From an uncultured Latescibacterota bacterium (GTDB taxonomy: Bacteria; Latescibacterota; UBA2968): a stretch of DNA of 64,000 bases. The first letter of the stretch is position 1. Each line of letters starts with the position of its first letter. The translations under genes and the position numbers were made by a program. Positions 26,893 through 36,004 of the stretch are shown in pieces. The stretch spans positions 62,001 through 126,000 of the forward strand of contig OY282377.1 in the NCBI GenBank assembly GCA_958295785.1. The letters are read 5' to 3'. The notes beneath the pieces are model-generated. The model saw only the letters and a list, made by a program, of their open reading frames with translations. It was not told the origin of the DNA and searched no databases.

Positions 26893-27927
26893 ATGTTGAG
26901 AATTGCGATTAGCACGCCACCACAGGCAGGGCAACGGTGGACCCTGATGAGACAATGCGGTGTCGAATGCGCGGTGGGCGGCATCAATTTGCGCCCCAAA
27001 CCAAATGCCGAGCCAGAGGAACAGCCGTGGAGTTATACATCTTTGGCAAAAGCAAAAGCCGAATACGAGACGGGTGGCATTCCCCTTGAGGTGATTGAAT
27101 CGCGCCCGCCGATGGAAAAGATCAAACTGGGCTTGCCCGGGCGAGACGAGGAAATTGAGGTTGTCTGCGAGTTGTTGCGAAACATGGGCAAGTTGGGGAT
27201 TCCTGCGTGGTGCTATGCGTGGATGCCCGTTCTGGGGGTCATGCGTACCTCTCGGTCCATTTCCTCGCGCGGCGGGGCGCACGTCAGCGGGTTTGATCTC
27301 GACGCGCTGGAAGCACAGGGCGACCCGGCCGAGCGTCCGATCCACAATATCGACGGCGTGCCGATTGGCGATCAAGAGCCTCATGCGACGGCCGTGACAG
27401 AAGAACAGCAGTGGGACAATTTGAAGTATTTTTTGGAGCGCGTGGTGCCCGTGGCCGAAGAGGCCAATGTCAAGTTGGCCCTGCATCCGGATGACCCGCC
27501 GCTTTCGCCCATTCGCGGGATTGCGCGCATTATGAGCAGCGTTGAAAATTACCAAAAACTCGTCGATCTCGTGCCGAGTCCGATGAATGGCATTGGGCTT
27601 TGTCAGGGCAATTTTACGCTGATGACAGATGATTTGCCCGGCGTGATTCGGCATTTTGGCGAACAAAAGAAGATCCATTTTTTGCACATCCGCGATGTTG
27701 TGGGCCACCCCGAGAAATTTGAAGAGACATTCCACGACGATGGCAAGACCGATTTGGTCGCGTGTTTGCGCGCCTATCGGGATGTTGGATTTGATGGCGT
27801 GTGCCGCCCGGATCACTACCCGAAGATGGGCGATGATCGCTTTGGCGATGAGCACGGCATTGCGCGACTGTTTGCCGTGGGGTATTTGAAGGGTTTGCGG
27901 GAAGCGGTTTATGCCGAGGGAATGTGA
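26893..27927 (+). CDS. mannonate dehydratase-like protein (UxuA family)
   Basis: The 344-aa TIM-barrel enzyme of the UxuA family converts D-mannonate to 2-keto-3-deoxygluconate in hexuronate degradation. Family features visible are WCYAWMPV, a block of metal-binding residues VKLALHPDDPPLSPIRG, IGLCQGNFTLM, IHFLHIRDVVG (His/Arg) and GVCRPDHYPKMGDD (Asp-His). Length is slightly short of bacterial UxuA (about 394 aa), as in several related environmental homologues, so substrate may differ. AAGGAG lies 6 bases before the ATG. Downstream are a gene relic and an aldo/keto reductase on the same strand. Confidence 0.85.
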   Translation: MLRIAISTPPQAGQRWTLMRQCGVECAVGGINLRPKPNAEPEEQPWSYTSLAKAKAEYETGGIPLEVIESRPPMEKIKLGLPGRDEEIEVVCELLRNMGKLGIPAWCYAWMPVLGVMRTSRSISSRGGAHVSGFDLDALEAQGDPAERPIHNIDGVPIGDQEPHATAVTEEQQWDNLKYFLERVVPVAEEANVKLALHPDDPPLSPIRGIARIMSSVENYQKLVDLVPSPMNGIGLCQGNFTLMTDDLPGVIRHFGEQKKIHFLHIRDVVGHPEKFEETFHDDGKTDLVACLRAYRDVGFDGVCRPDHYPKMGDDRFGDEHGIARLFAVGYLKGLREAVYAEGM

Positions 27928-27945
27928 GGCGTTTGTATGGCAGCG

Positions 27946-28029
27946 ATGAATGTGCAAATTCGATTGGCCTCGCGCCCGGTCAGATTGCGGGGCGATAATA
28001 TTGGCAAGCGATTGGTGAAGGTGGTGTAA
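27946..28029 (+). pseudogene. internally deleted relic of an MDR NADP-oxidoreductase gene
   Basis: A 27-codon frame reads MNVQIRLASRP joined to RGDNIGKRLVKVV. These are respectively the start (MNRQITLASRP) and the end (RGGNIGKRLVKVAD) of the 333-aa MDR oxidoreductase encoded intact at 32659-33660, so about 300 codons have been lost in frame. An in-frame ATG nine bases upstream (27937) lengthens the frame to 30 codons. Its stop lies one base before the aldo/keto reductase start, so it could still be translated as a leader. Confidence 0.8.
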
Positions 28030-28030
28030 A

Positions 28031-29005
28031 ATGGAATATATCAATTTTGGTTCTGCGGGTGTGAAGGTGAGCAGGCTGGCACTGGGCTTGGGGTTTCGCG
28101 GGCAGGCGGATGAGGCAGACGGCCAAAAGGTGGTCGAGCGGGCACTTGATCTGGGCATTAACCTGATCGATTGCGCCAATACGTATGGACCTGGGGACGA
28201 CCGCACGCACGCCGGGCGTTCCGAAGTCGTGTTGGGCAAGGCGTTGAAGGGCAAGCGGGATGAGGTGGTGATCACGTCGAAAGTGTTCAGTCGCGTCGGC
28301 AGAGGGCCAAACGATCAGGGGCTGTCCCGCTATCACATCATGCGGGAAGCGGAGCGGTCTTTGCGCCGGTTGGACACCGATCATATCGACGTGTACCTCG
28401 TGCATCATTTCGACGACTCGACACCGATAGAAGAAACCGCGCGGGCCTTGGACGATCTCGTGCATCAGGGCAAGGTGCGATACATCGGATGTTGCAACCA
28501 CGCGGCGTGGCAAGCGTGCAAGGCATTGTGGGTTCAGCACGCCTTGAATCTGACCGCGTATATGTGCATGCAAAACCCCTACAATTTGTTGTACCGCGCA
28601 TTGGAGCGAGAGGTTTTCCCCTTTGTGCAAAGCGAGGGTTTGGGGGTGATGGTGTACAGCCCGTTGGCCGTGGGCTTGTTGAGCGGATTTTACAAATTAG
28701 ACGCGCCGCCGCCCGAAGGTTCGCTGTGGGCGAAACGCTGGATGGCTCGATACAAAAACATGATGGTGGGCACAGAGGGAAAGGCTATCGCAACGCTGTT
28801 TGAGGTGGCGGATGAATTGGGCAAAACGCCCGCGCAAGTTGCTTTAGCTTGGGTTTTGTCGCATCCCGAAGTGACGGTGGCGATTACCGGTGGCGATACG
28901 GTTGCACATTTGGAGGACAATATCGGGGGCGTTGGCTGGACGCTGGACGCGGCGTTGCGCGCGCGATTGGACGCGGTTTCAGAGAATCTGGAATCCGGGC
29001 GATAG
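28031..29005 (+). CDS. aldo/keto reductase
   Basis: The 324-aa NADPH-dependent (beta/alpha)8 oxidoreductase has the catalytic tetrad in place: Asp and Tyr in NLIDCANTYG, Lys in VVITSKVF, and His in YLVHHFDD. GRSEVVLGKALKG is a family signature, and the C-terminal AWVLSHPEVTVAITGG supplies cofactor-phosphate contacts. It probably reduces a sugar-derived carbonyl in the adjacent uronate pathway. It is followed by a perfect terminator, so the unit with the mannonate dehydratase ends here. Confidence 0.88.
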   Translation: MEYINFGSAGVKVSRLALGLGFRGQADEADGQKVVERALDLGINLIDCANTYGPGDDRTHAGRSEVVLGKALKGKRDEVVITSKVFSRVGRGPNDQGLSRYHIMREAERSLRRLDTDHIDVYLVHHFDDSTPIEETARALDDLVHQGKVRYIGCCNHAAWQACKALWVQHALNLTAYMCMQNPYNLLYRALEREVFPFVQSEGLGVMVYSPLAVGLLSGFYKLDAPPPEGSLWAKRWMARYKNMMVGTEGKAIATLFEVADELGKTPAQVALAWVLSHPEVTVAITGGDTVAHLEDNIGGVGWTLDAALRARLDAVSENLESGR

Positions 29006-29028
29006 GTTTTATTTTTGCAAGGCGATTA

Positions 29029-29061
29029 AAAAGGGCTTATGGTCAAATCATAAGCCCTTTT
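29029..29061 (+). terminator. rho-independent terminator, perfect 13-bp stem
   Basis: AAAAGGGCTTATG and CATAAGCCCTTTT form a perfect 13-bp stem with a 7-base loop just downstream of the aldo/keto reductase stop. The flanking A and T runs would allow it to work in both directions. Confidence 0.9.
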
Positions 29062-29188
29062 GGTTTTCAAAAGACACGCCATAAACCCGCTGGGTAATGG
29101 TCTCCTTTTATCTTGTGTTTAGAATCCGACTTGTGCATATACACAACGGGGGTAACAAAGCCATCGCTTTTGTGTTTGGGGGTGATCG

Positions 29189-29881
29189 ATGAGGCAGGTA
29201 CTTCGGACATTCTGGCTGCATCTGTTGCTGGCGGTTGTCGCGCTGGCCCTGTGGGATACGCCGATAGTGAAGCCGTTTCGCGTCTTTGTGGTGTGGATCC
29301 ACGAGATGGGGCACGCGAGTATGGCCCTTGCAACCGGGGGCGAGGTGGCAGAACTGCGCGTGCGGTGGAACGAGTCGGGGCATGTGATCAGTCGCGGGGG
29401 CATTTTCCCCCTGATCAGTTCGGCGGGTTATGTGGGATCGGCCATTCTGGGTGCAGCACTGATTTACGCGGGGCGGTGGCTGGGCGCGCAAAGGCTATTG
29501 CTCGGGCTGGTCGGCGGCGTTCAAATTGCGATGGCGGTTTTGTACACGCCGTTTGGGGCATTGGATTTCTTTTTCGGCATGGGTTGCGGTCTCGTATTGA
29601 TCGTTGTGACGGCTCAATTTGGGCGTTTTGCCCATGTGTTGGCAACGTGGATTGGCGTTGTGTTGTGTTTGTACAGTCTGTACGATTTTCGCACGGATCT
29701 GTGGATGCACGCAGAACGCACAGATGCGGGGATTTTGGCCGGGTATTTCGGCATTGCAGTGCTGGCATATCCCATCGCATTTGTTTGGGCAGCCATTTCA
29801 ATTTATGTCATGTTTTGGGCGATGCGGGGCTTGAGCACCGCGCAAAAGGCCGCGGGCATCGCGTATGAGCAGGAAAATTAA
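29189..29881 (+). CDS. M50B-type membrane metallopeptidase
   Basis: The 230-aa protein has about six hydrophobic helices. The zinc motif WIHEMGHASMAL (HExxH, residues about 37-48) lies near the end of the first membrane region, as in Peptidase_M50B (PF13398) proteins. FGALDFFFGMG may supply the third-ligand aspartate (LDxxxG/D). The cellular substrate is unknown; relatives are poorly characterised intramembrane proteases. Its 3' end closely abuts the creatininase-family gene, whose SD lies just after this stop. Confidence 0.75.
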   Translation: MRQVLRTFWLHLLLAVVALALWDTPIVKPFRVFVVWIHEMGHASMALATGGEVAELRVRWNESGHVISRGGIFPLISSAGYVGSAILGAALIYAGRWLGAQRLLLGLVGGVQIAMAVLYTPFGALDFFFGMGCGLVLIVVTAQFGRFAHVLATWIGVVLCLYSLYDFRTDLWMHAERTDAGILAGYFGIAVLAYPIAFVWAAISIYVMFWAMRGLSTAQKAAGIAYEQEN

Positions 29882-29897
29882 ACGGAAGGAGAGGATC

Positions 29898-30623
29898 ATG
29901 GCCGAGCAGGTTTTGTTGGCAAAGTTGACGAGACGCGAGTTTCGGGAGGCACTGGCACGCGGCGAGTTTCAAACCGCGATTGTTCCCGTGGGGAGCAATG
30001 AGCAACATTTGGAGCATCTGGCGATGGAGCACGACATCTCTTCGGCAACCCATGTCGCGGTGGCGGCGGCCGAGCGATTGTATCCCCAAGTGATTGTGAG
30101 TGTGCCCATGGCGGTGGGCATTTCCGAACACCACATGGTCCACAAAGGCACTGTCACCGCCAAACCGGGGTCGTGGCTGGCCGTGTTGTTCGACGCGGTG
30201 GAGAGTTTGGTGCGGCACGGGGTGAAAAATGTCATTGTGCTGAACGGCCACGGCGGCAATGCCGCGCCTCTGAAGGGCATTTTTGGTCAATGGCGGTTGT
30301 TTTTTCAGATCGACCGTCCCGACGTGAATTTGCAGTGGGCTTCGTATTGGGATTTGATGTCCAAGGATGTCGCCGAGCAAAATTTGAAAACAAAACGCTA
30401 TCCGGGGCACGCGCAGGAGTTTGAAACGGCATTCGCGCTCGCGCTGTGGCCCGAAAATGTGCGGCGCGATGCCATGCGCGATCAAGCGGACAAAGAACCG
30501 CTGGAAGCCACCGCAGAAGCGGGCGCAGTGCTGGTGGAAGATGCGATAGTGCAAGTGACCGCATTTACGCAGGCGTTTATCAATGGCGAACATCGCGGCG
30601 AGAATGTCGCGCATCATCCTTAA
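29898..30623 (+). CDS. creatininase-family amidohydrolase
   Basis: The 241-aa metal-dependent hydrolase starts at MAEQVLLAKL, preceded by GGAGAGG. Family motifs are VPVGSNEQHLEHLAMEHD (usual GSxEQHGxHLPxxTD; here His and Asp ligands kept), MAVGISEHHM, and VLNGHGGNAAPL (GHGGN motif). Members hydrolyse cyclic amides such as creatinine or act in cofactor pathways (MftE, FAPy deformylase), so the substrate is not fixed. A REP-like palindrome follows at 30657. Confidence 0.85.
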   Translation: MAEQVLLAKLTRREFREALARGEFQTAIVPVGSNEQHLEHLAMEHDISSATHVAVAAAERLYPQVIVSVPMAVGISEHHMVHKGTVTAKPGSWLAVLFDAVESLVRHGVKNVIVLNGHGGNAAPLKGIFGQWRLFFQIDRPDVNLQWASYWDLMSKDVAEQNLKTKRYPGHAQEFETAFALALWPENVRRDAMRDQADKEPLEATAEAGAVLVEDAIVQVTAFTQAFINGEHRGENVAHHP

Positions 30624-30656
30624 AAGCGGTCAGGCGGTCAAACGAGAAGTGAGACC

Positions 30657-30684
30657 GTAGGGGCGGTGCCCCCGTGCCCGCCCG
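30657..30684 (+). repeat. REP-like palindrome between creatininase and MFS genes
   Basis: GTAGGGGCGGTGCCCCCGTG followed by CCCGCCCG is one of the best-conserved members of the family. It is flanked by degraded GGTCAG repeats. Confidence 0.7.
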
Positions 30685-30749
30685 AAGATATGAGAAGCGG
30701 TCAGTCCCTATCCATCCCTACCGCAGGGTGGGGTAATATTGGAGCGTCC

Positions 30750-31931
30750 ATGCAGTCATCGCGGGCTGTGGTGTTCATTGCATTGGCGACGGCGTTTTCC
30801 CTGCTGGGCGACCAGATGTTGTACGCGGTGGTGCCAACGCATTATGCCGCGTTCGGGCTGATGCCCTATCAGGTCGGTCTCATTTTGTCGGTGAATCGAT
30901 GGGTGCGCCTCGTTGCGAATACTTTTGCCGAAAAATTGTGCCAGCGTTATTCCGTGACGGGTTTGCTGATCGCTGCCCTCATTCTCGGCGGCGCGTTGAC
31001 GGCTGTGTACGGCGTTGTCACCTCTTTTTTTGTATTGCTCATTGCGCGCATGCTGTGGGGATTGTCGTGGTCGTTTATCCGCCAAATCGGTTTGATGACC
31101 GTGGTGGAGACGTCGCCGCCTGCGGTGATCGGTCAGCGGATGGGGTATTACAACGGCATCTCGCGCTTGGGGTCGGTTGGGGGCAATTTGGGGGGCGGGC
31201 TGGCCCACGACGTCATTGGGTTCACAGTCGCGCTCTTTTTGTTTTCGATCATCTCGTTGGTGGGAACGCCCTTGGGCTGGCTGGCGCGGCGCGCTGTTTC
31301 GCGGGAAAGTGGGAATGGGGGAAAGGTCGAAGACGCGGGCTGGATGCCCGAGTTGATGATTTGCGGATTTGTGATCGGATGCGTTGGGCCGGGGATCGTG
31401 ATGTCAACGCTGGGCGCGGTTCTCGTGGAAAACGTGGGCACATCTCTGACCGTATTGGGCGTGGTCATTGGCGCGGCCACCTTGAACGGCGCGTTGTTGT
31501 CTTCGCGGTGGGTTGTCGACGCGCTCGGCGCGCCTTTTTTGGGGCATATCAGCGACCGGTTGGGGCGGCGATGGAGCGCGGTTGGTTATTTTGGCGTTGG
31601 GGTGTTGGCGTTGCTCTTTGCGTCCACAGTGTCGCACGCGGGGTGGTGGATGGCGTGCGTGGTGGTGTTTTTCATGTGCGGTGTTGGAGCAACTGTGGTG
31701 ATGACCGCCGAGTCCGGCTTGCGGGGTTCGCGCTCTGTTGCGGGATACGTGACGGCGTCTGATCTCGGCTCGGCAACAGGGCCTATGCTGGGATGGATGA
31801 CGCAGCAGATGTCTTTGTCGTCGGACTGGATTTTTCTGATTGGCAGTGGGATGTATGCCATCGGGACCTTGGTGGTTTTGTGCAGCCGCCGCCTACGTTA
31901 TGAGGCCCCACAACCGCTTGCGCGCGTCTGA
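30750..31931 (+). CDS. MFS transporter
   Basis: The 393-aa protein has 12 predicted transmembrane helices. The start MQSSRAVVFIAL is chosen for its nearby GGAG; the longer in-frame ATG at 30666 would translate a REP-like palindrome. The loop after helix 2 and its symmetric counterpart GHISDRLGRRWSA show the MFS A-like motif (G-x-x-x-D-x-x-G-R-R). Substrate is unknown; a sugar, drug or carboxylate is possible. Its last 39 bp overlap the 3' end of the convergent PhyH gene. Confidence 0.85.
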   Translation: MQSSRAVVFIALATAFSLLGDQMLYAVVPTHYAAFGLMPYQVGLILSVNRWVRLVANTFAEKLCQRYSVTGLLIAALILGGALTAVYGVVTSFFVLLIARMLWGLSWSFIRQIGLMTVVETSPPAVIGQRMGYYNGISRLGSVGGNLGGGLAHDVIGFTVALFLFSIISLVGTPLGWLARRAVSRESGNGGKVEDAGWMPELMICGFVIGCVGPGIVMSTLGAVLVENVGTSLTVLGVVIGAATLNGALLSSRWVVDALGAPFLGHISDRLGRRWSAVGYFGVGVLALLFASTVSHAGWWMACVVVFFMCGVGATVVMTAESGLRGSRSVAGYVTASDLGSATGPMLGWMTQQMSLSSDWIFLIGSGMYAIGTLVVLCSRRLRYEAPQPLARV

Positions 31932-32657
31932 CCAGTCCTCCCAGTTTTCAATCACATGCTTTAGGGTTTCCACATCGCGCTTGCGACCACCGGGCGGAAA
32001 GTAATTCCACGCCATGGCGCGGCGCGGGCCGGCCGCGGTTTTCACGCCCGTGGCATGCCAGCAACTCGGCGTCCAGACCAATGACCAGCGCGGGTCGAGA
32101 ATCACTTCCACTTCTCGGGGGTGTTTGGCGAACAAGCACTCGGGCATCTCGTCATACTGCCCAGTGGCGATCTCGATTTGTCGCAATTCTTCCTCGACTT
32201 CCTCGCGGGGCCTCGCATGGGTGCCGGGCAAAACGCGCAGCGGGGCATTGGACGGATCGTGCCTGTCCAATGCGGTGCGGAGCGAGACTTGCTCGACCTC
32301 CGGCCCACCATCGGCGTGCCAGTGGACTTGCTGCTGCAACCGCCCATCTGCGGACACAATTTTAGACGCATCGCCCAACCCGCACGCGCCCACATGCACC
32401 TCCTCGCACCCCAAAATGCGTTGCGCCAGATTCACGATATCCGGATGCTCTACCGCCTGCAAGAGCGGCTCGCCAACCAAAAAAAACTGACACGCGCCGG
32501 GATTAAAACCCACTGCCCAATCGGCCTTCCGCCACGCCGGTTCAACGGCTCGCTGGCGGCGGTCAATTTCGAGCATTGCCTCATCGCTCAGTGGATTGGG
32601 AACAAAGAAGAATCCATGGCGGTGAAAATGTTCGATCTGCTGGTCTGTCATATCCAT
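31893..32657 (-). CDS. phytanoyl-CoA dioxygenase (PhyH) family protein
   Basis: The 254-aa Fe(II)/2-oxoglutarate oxygenase has an N-terminal QIEHFHRHGFFFVPNPL start typical of PhyH. The Fe-binding HxD is in VHWHADGG, the distal histidine in SCWHATGVK, and the 2OG-binding arginine is probably in GPRRAMAWNYF. PhyH proteins hydroxylate diverse small molecules. It starts one base after the stop of the MDR reductase gene and is co-transcribed with it. A convergent overlap of 39 bp with the MFS gene marks its end. Confidence 0.87.
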   Translation of the reverse strand: MDMTDQQIEHFHRHGFFFVPNPLSDEAMLEIDRRQRAVEPAWRKADWAVGFNPGACQFFLVGEPLLQAVEHPDIVNLAQRILGCEEVHVGACGLGDASKIVSADGRLQQQVHWHADGGPEVEQVSLRTALDRHDPSNAPLRVLPGTHARPREEVEEELRQIEIATGQYDEMPECLFAKHPREVEVILDPRWSLVWTPSCWHATGVKTAAGPRRAMAWNYFPPGGRKRDVETLKHVIENWEDWSDARKRLWGLIT

Positions 32658-32658
32658 T

Positions 32659-33660
32659 TTAATCCGCGACCTTTACCAAGCGTTTCCCAATGTTGCCGCC
32701 CCGCAGCATGTCGATAAATGCCTCGGGCGCGCGCGCCAACCCCTCCCAGATGTCTTCCCGATATTTGATTCGCCCTTCATTGACCCAAACGGCCAGTTGC
32801 TTGAGTCCCTCGGCGTGCTGGTCTGCAAAGTCAGAAACCAGAAACCCGCGCATGGTCAATCGCTTGGCGATAAAGTGCCACATAAACCGCGGGCCTTGTT
32901 CGACCTCGGTCAGGTTGTACTGCGAGATTTGCCCGCAAACCGCAATGCGACCATGCACGTTCATCAGGGGAAACGCGGCATCGGAGACCGCGCCGCCGAC
33001 ATTGTCGAAATAAACATCGATCCCATCGGGGCACAGGCGTTGCAATTCCGCGCTGTAATCCGCCACTTCTTTGTAGTTGAACGCAGCATCAAAACCCAAC
33101 GCATCGACCACATGGGCAATTTTTTTGGCCGAGCCGGCCACGCCCACAGTGCGACAGCCTTTGATTTTGGCGATTTGTCCCACGATGGATCCCACGGCGC
33201 CGGCAGCACCCGTCACCAACACGGTCTCGCCTTCTTGCGGCTGTCCAACGTTCAACAGGCCACAATACGCGGTTAGGCCCGGCATGCCCAACGCGCCCAA
33301 GGCGGTTGACACGGGCGCGAGGTCTGGATCGACTTTGCGTAAATTCGATCCCATGGACACCCCATAAGCCTGCCACCCGATTTGCGCTTGGACGATATCG
33401 CCCACCTCGAAGTCCGGATCGTTTGACGCGACCACCTCCCCCACGGTACCGCCCACCATCACGTCGCCGATTTGCACATTTGCCGCGTACGAGGCGCGGT
33501 CATTCATTCGCCCGCGCATATAGGGATCGACCGACATAAACAGGGTTCTCGACAAAACCTCGCCTTCGCCCGGCTCTGGGATGGGCGTTTCGACGAGCTT
33601 AAAATCGTCGGGCACGGGAAACCCTTTCGGACGCGAGGCCAGCGTGATTTGGCGATTCAT
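32659..33660 (-). CDS. NADP-dependent MDR oxidoreductase (YncB/CurA/PTGR-like)
   Basis: The 333-aa zinc-independent medium-chain reductase has the N-terminal MNRQITLASRPKGFPVPDDF, the FMSVDPYMRGRM segment, the GAAGAVGSIVGQIAKIKG nucleotide-binding motif and an EGLARAPEAFIDMLRGGNIG end, all typical of the alkenal/curcumin/prostaglandin reductase group. It reduces activated C=C bonds using NADPH in that family. A strong AGGAGG lies 4-5 bases before the ATG. A severely deleted relic of the same gene type lies at 27946-28029. Confidence 0.9.
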   Translation of the reverse strand: MNRQITLASRPKGFPVPDDFKLVETPIPEPGEGEVLSRTLFMSVDPYMRGRMNDRASYAANVQIGDVMVGGTVGEVVASNDPDFEVGDIVQAQIGWQAYGVSMGSNLRKVDPDLAPVSTALGALGMPGLTAYCGLLNVGQPQEGETVLVTGAAGAVGSIVGQIAKIKGCRTVGVAGSAKKIAHVVDALGFDAAFNYKEVADYSAELQRLCPDGIDVYFDNVGGAVSDAAFPLMNVHGRIAVCGQISQYNLTEVEQGPRFMWHFIAKRLTMRGFLVSDFADQHAEGLKQLAVWVNEGRIKYREDIWEGLARAPEAFIDMLRGGNIGKRLVKVAD

Positions 33661-33877
33661 TTTTCCTCCTAGGTCGTTGTTGTGTTATCTCCTATATATT
33701 ACCATTCGCTACCCCAAAACACAACCAAACAATTTCATCTGGACAAAGGCCATCGACTCGTATAGATTGTCTAGATTGTCGCATCACGCGCCCCATCCGA
33801 GTGATGGGAACTTTCTTTTTCTATAAAAATCTAAACTATATCTCCACAACCAACACGATTCATGAAGCGGAAATCGC

Positions 33878-34627
33878 ATGAACCTCATTCAGATTAGATC
33901 TGGAAATACCCTGAGCAGTCAAATCTATCGGGCGCGTCTCGCGCAACGCGAATTTCAAAAAAGACTGTCGGCCCGGCCTTGCGATGTGCAGATTGCCACG
34001 CGATCAAAAAATCCCTCTGCGGATTTGAAGTTGCGCTATTGGCCGAACGCGATGCGCGCGAGCCTGTTGAGCGCGGTTCTCCTCATCGCCATTGCGTGGC
34101 TCTATCCCGAATACCATCCCACTGTCCGCACGGCGCGAGCACCCACGCAGATTTTCAGACCCAATATTCCGGAAACGAGCCAACAAAAACGCCCGCCATC
34201 GCCGCCGCGTCCGCAAGTGCCACTGGCTGTTGAGGGCGAGGAAGTGCCCGAAGACATAACGATTGAATCGACCGAGTTGGACCTCGACAACATCGCCATA
34301 CCCGATTTGGCAGGCATTCAAGGCGCGGACTATTCAGACGAACCCATTGACTACATTGACATTGACTACAAGCCACATCCCAACCGAATTGTCACGCCGG
34401 AATATCCCTCCGAGGCCAAGCGAAAACGCCTTGAAGGCAAAGTCACGGTCAAAGTGCTGGTTGACAAACAGGGCAAGGTAGAGGACGTTCAGTTTGTACA
34501 CGGGCCGGAAATTTTCAGGAAAGCAGCCATGGCCGCAGCGCGGCAATTTCGATTTCGCCCCGGCAAACACAAAGGTGAACGCCGCAAAGTCTGGATGTTT
34601 ATGCCCATAGAATTTTCCCTGAAATAG
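33878..34627 (+). CDS. energy transducer TonB-family protein
   Basis: The 249-aa protein is inner-membrane anchored. A basic cytoplasmic N-terminus (1-58) is longer than usual; one transmembrane helix follows (about 60-77, ASLLSAVLLIAIAWL), then a proline-rich stretch (KRPPSPPRPQVP), an acidic spacer and a TonB C-terminal domain (about 170-249) with PEYPSEAKRKRLEGKVTVKV and AARQFRFRPGK. It would transmit proton-motive force to outer-membrane receptors, which implies a diderm envelope. No ExbB/ExbD or TonB-dependent receptor gene was seen nearby. Confidence 0.88.
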   Translation: MNLIQIRSGNTLSSQIYRARLAQREFQKRLSARPCDVQIATRSKNPSADLKLRYWPNAMRASLLSAVLLIAIAWLYPEYHPTVRTARAPTQIFRPNIPETSQQKRPPSPPRPQVPLAVEGEEVPEDITIESTELDLDNIAIPDLAGIQGADYSDEPIDYIDIDYKPHPNRIVTPEYPSEAKRKRLEGKVTVKVLVDKQGKVEDVQFVHGPEIFRKAAMAAARQFRFRPGKHKGERRKVWMFMPIEFSLK

Positions 34628-34834
34628 CGATTGGCTTTCAGGGTCAGCCATCAAACTCGACTGATGTTGTGCTCTGCGTGCGGCCCACCCACCGTCCAAT
34701 CGCCGCGCAAATATCCCTTCCATCCGCTCGCTCCGCACGTTTCAACACCACTCGCCTCGCTCGATAAACAAACGCAACGCGCATCCCCCAGCTCCAAACG
34801 CAACATCTATCGTTCTCACTGAGGAGCATGCAAA

Positions 34835-35797
34835 ATGTCCGATTGGAAAACTCGCCCCTGGGATGGCAGCCCGATTCGCTATCCCGATCCCGCCATTGAA
34901 ATACTGGACGAACGCTTTCAAAAATACGCCATTGGCAACGCCGCTGTCGAGCGGCTCTGCACGGGCCTGCGCTGGGGCGAAGGGCCTGTTTGGTTTGGGG
35001 ATGCGCGTTGCGTGTTCTTCAGCGATATTCCCAACAATCGCATCATGCGCTGGCGCGAAAGCGATGGTGGTATCGATGTTTTTCGATCTCCGTCCAATTA
35101 CAGCAATGGGCACACCCGCGACCGCGCGGGCCGCCTCGTTTCCTGCGAACACGGCACGCGCCGCGTGACCCGCACCGAATACGACGGGTCTATCACCGTT
35201 CTCATCGACCATTTTGAGGGCAAACCGCTCAACGCGCCCAATGACGTCGCCGCGCATTCCGATGGCAGTATATGGTTCACGGACCCGGGCTACGGCATCA
35301 TGCTCGATTACGAAGGCCACATTGCCGAATGCGAATTGCCCACCCGCGTCTATCGCCTCGACCCCAGCACGGGAAACGCCACGGTCGTCGCAGAGGATTT
35401 TGTGCGCCCCAACGGCTTGTGCTTCTCTCCGGATGAACAAATTCTCTACATCACCGATACGGGCGCGTCTCACGGCATGGATGGCCCGGCGCACATTCGC
35501 GCGTTTGACGTGGCAAACAGCCGCCTCAAAAACAGCCGCGTTTTCGCCGATATGGCCCCCGGATTTGCCGATGGCATTCGCTGCGACATTGACGGCAACC
35601 TGTGGAGCAGTTCGGGCTGGGGCGAGCCCAAAGATGATGGCGTCAAAATTTTCGCGCCCGACGGCGATCTCATCGGAAAAATCCACCTGCCCGAACCCTG
35701 CTCCAACCTCTGCTTTGGCGGGCAAAAGAAAAACCGCCTGTTCCTGACCTGCGGCATGGGTTTGTACGCGGTGTACGTAGAAGCCAAAGGCGTTTAG
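34835..35797 (+). CDS. SMP-30/gluconolactonase/LRE family protein
   Basis: The 320-aa six-bladed propeller hydrolase has metal ligands in LRWGEGPVWFGD (Glu), PNDVAAHSDGSIWFTDPGYG (Asn, Asp) and LYITDTGAS (Asp). It hydrolyses sugar lactones (gluconolactone or similar) in that family, fitting the sugar-acid theme. GAGGAG precedes the ATG at 34835. No signal peptide was seen, so it is probably cytoplasmic. It is followed by a 693-bp gap containing repeats. Confidence 0.88.
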   Translation: MSDWKTRPWDGSPIRYPDPAIEILDERFQKYAIGNAAVERLCTGLRWGEGPVWFGDARCVFFSDIPNNRIMRWRESDGGIDVFRSPSNYSNGHTRDRAGRLVSCEHGTRRVTRTEYDGSITVLIDHFEGKPLNAPNDVAAHSDGSIWFTDPGYGIMLDYEGHIAECELPTRVYRLDPSTGNATVVAEDFVRPNGLCFSPDEQILYITDTGASHGMDGPAHIRAFDVANSRLKNSRVFADMAPGFADGIRCDIDGNLWSSSGWGEPKDDGVKIFAPDGDLIGKIHLPEPCSNLCFGGQKKNRLFLTCGMGLYAVYVEAKGV

Positions 35798-35849
35798 AAG
35801 GCGAGACGGGAGAGGTGAAAGGCAAGATGTGATTCCACGGGTGGGGTAC

Positions 35850-35970
35850 AACTGCGATAGCAGTTCACGACACTGGGGAACGCGAAGAGAGGCGAAATGC
35901 TCTCAGCAAGTAGCTTTTCCGCCAAAGCGAGAGACGGGTCACGTAGGGACAGGCCCCTGTGCCTGTCCGA
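35850..35970 (+). repeat. palindrome AACTGCGATAGCAGTT plus REP-like element
   Basis: The perfect 16-bp palindrome AACTGCGATAGCAGTT (35850-35865) is followed by a REP-like member at 35943-35970 (GTAGGGACAGGCCCCTGTGC plus CTGTCCG). Similar pairings of palindrome and REP recur near 14.03 kb and 38.2 kb. No gene was seen in 35798-36004. Confidence 0.65.
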
Positions 35971-36004
35971 AGAAATGCAACAAGCAATGTGCTATCGGCT
36001 TTTA

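Noticed and set aside
26842-28275. 477-codon minus-strand frame opposite the mannonate dehydratase
   Set aside because: No motifs, and it spans three unrelated features (dehydratase, gene relic, reductase start) on the other strand.
34742-35851. 369-codon minus-strand frame opposite the SMP-30 gene
   Set aside because: SMP-30 metal-site motifs and SD are on the plus strand; the minus frame has none.
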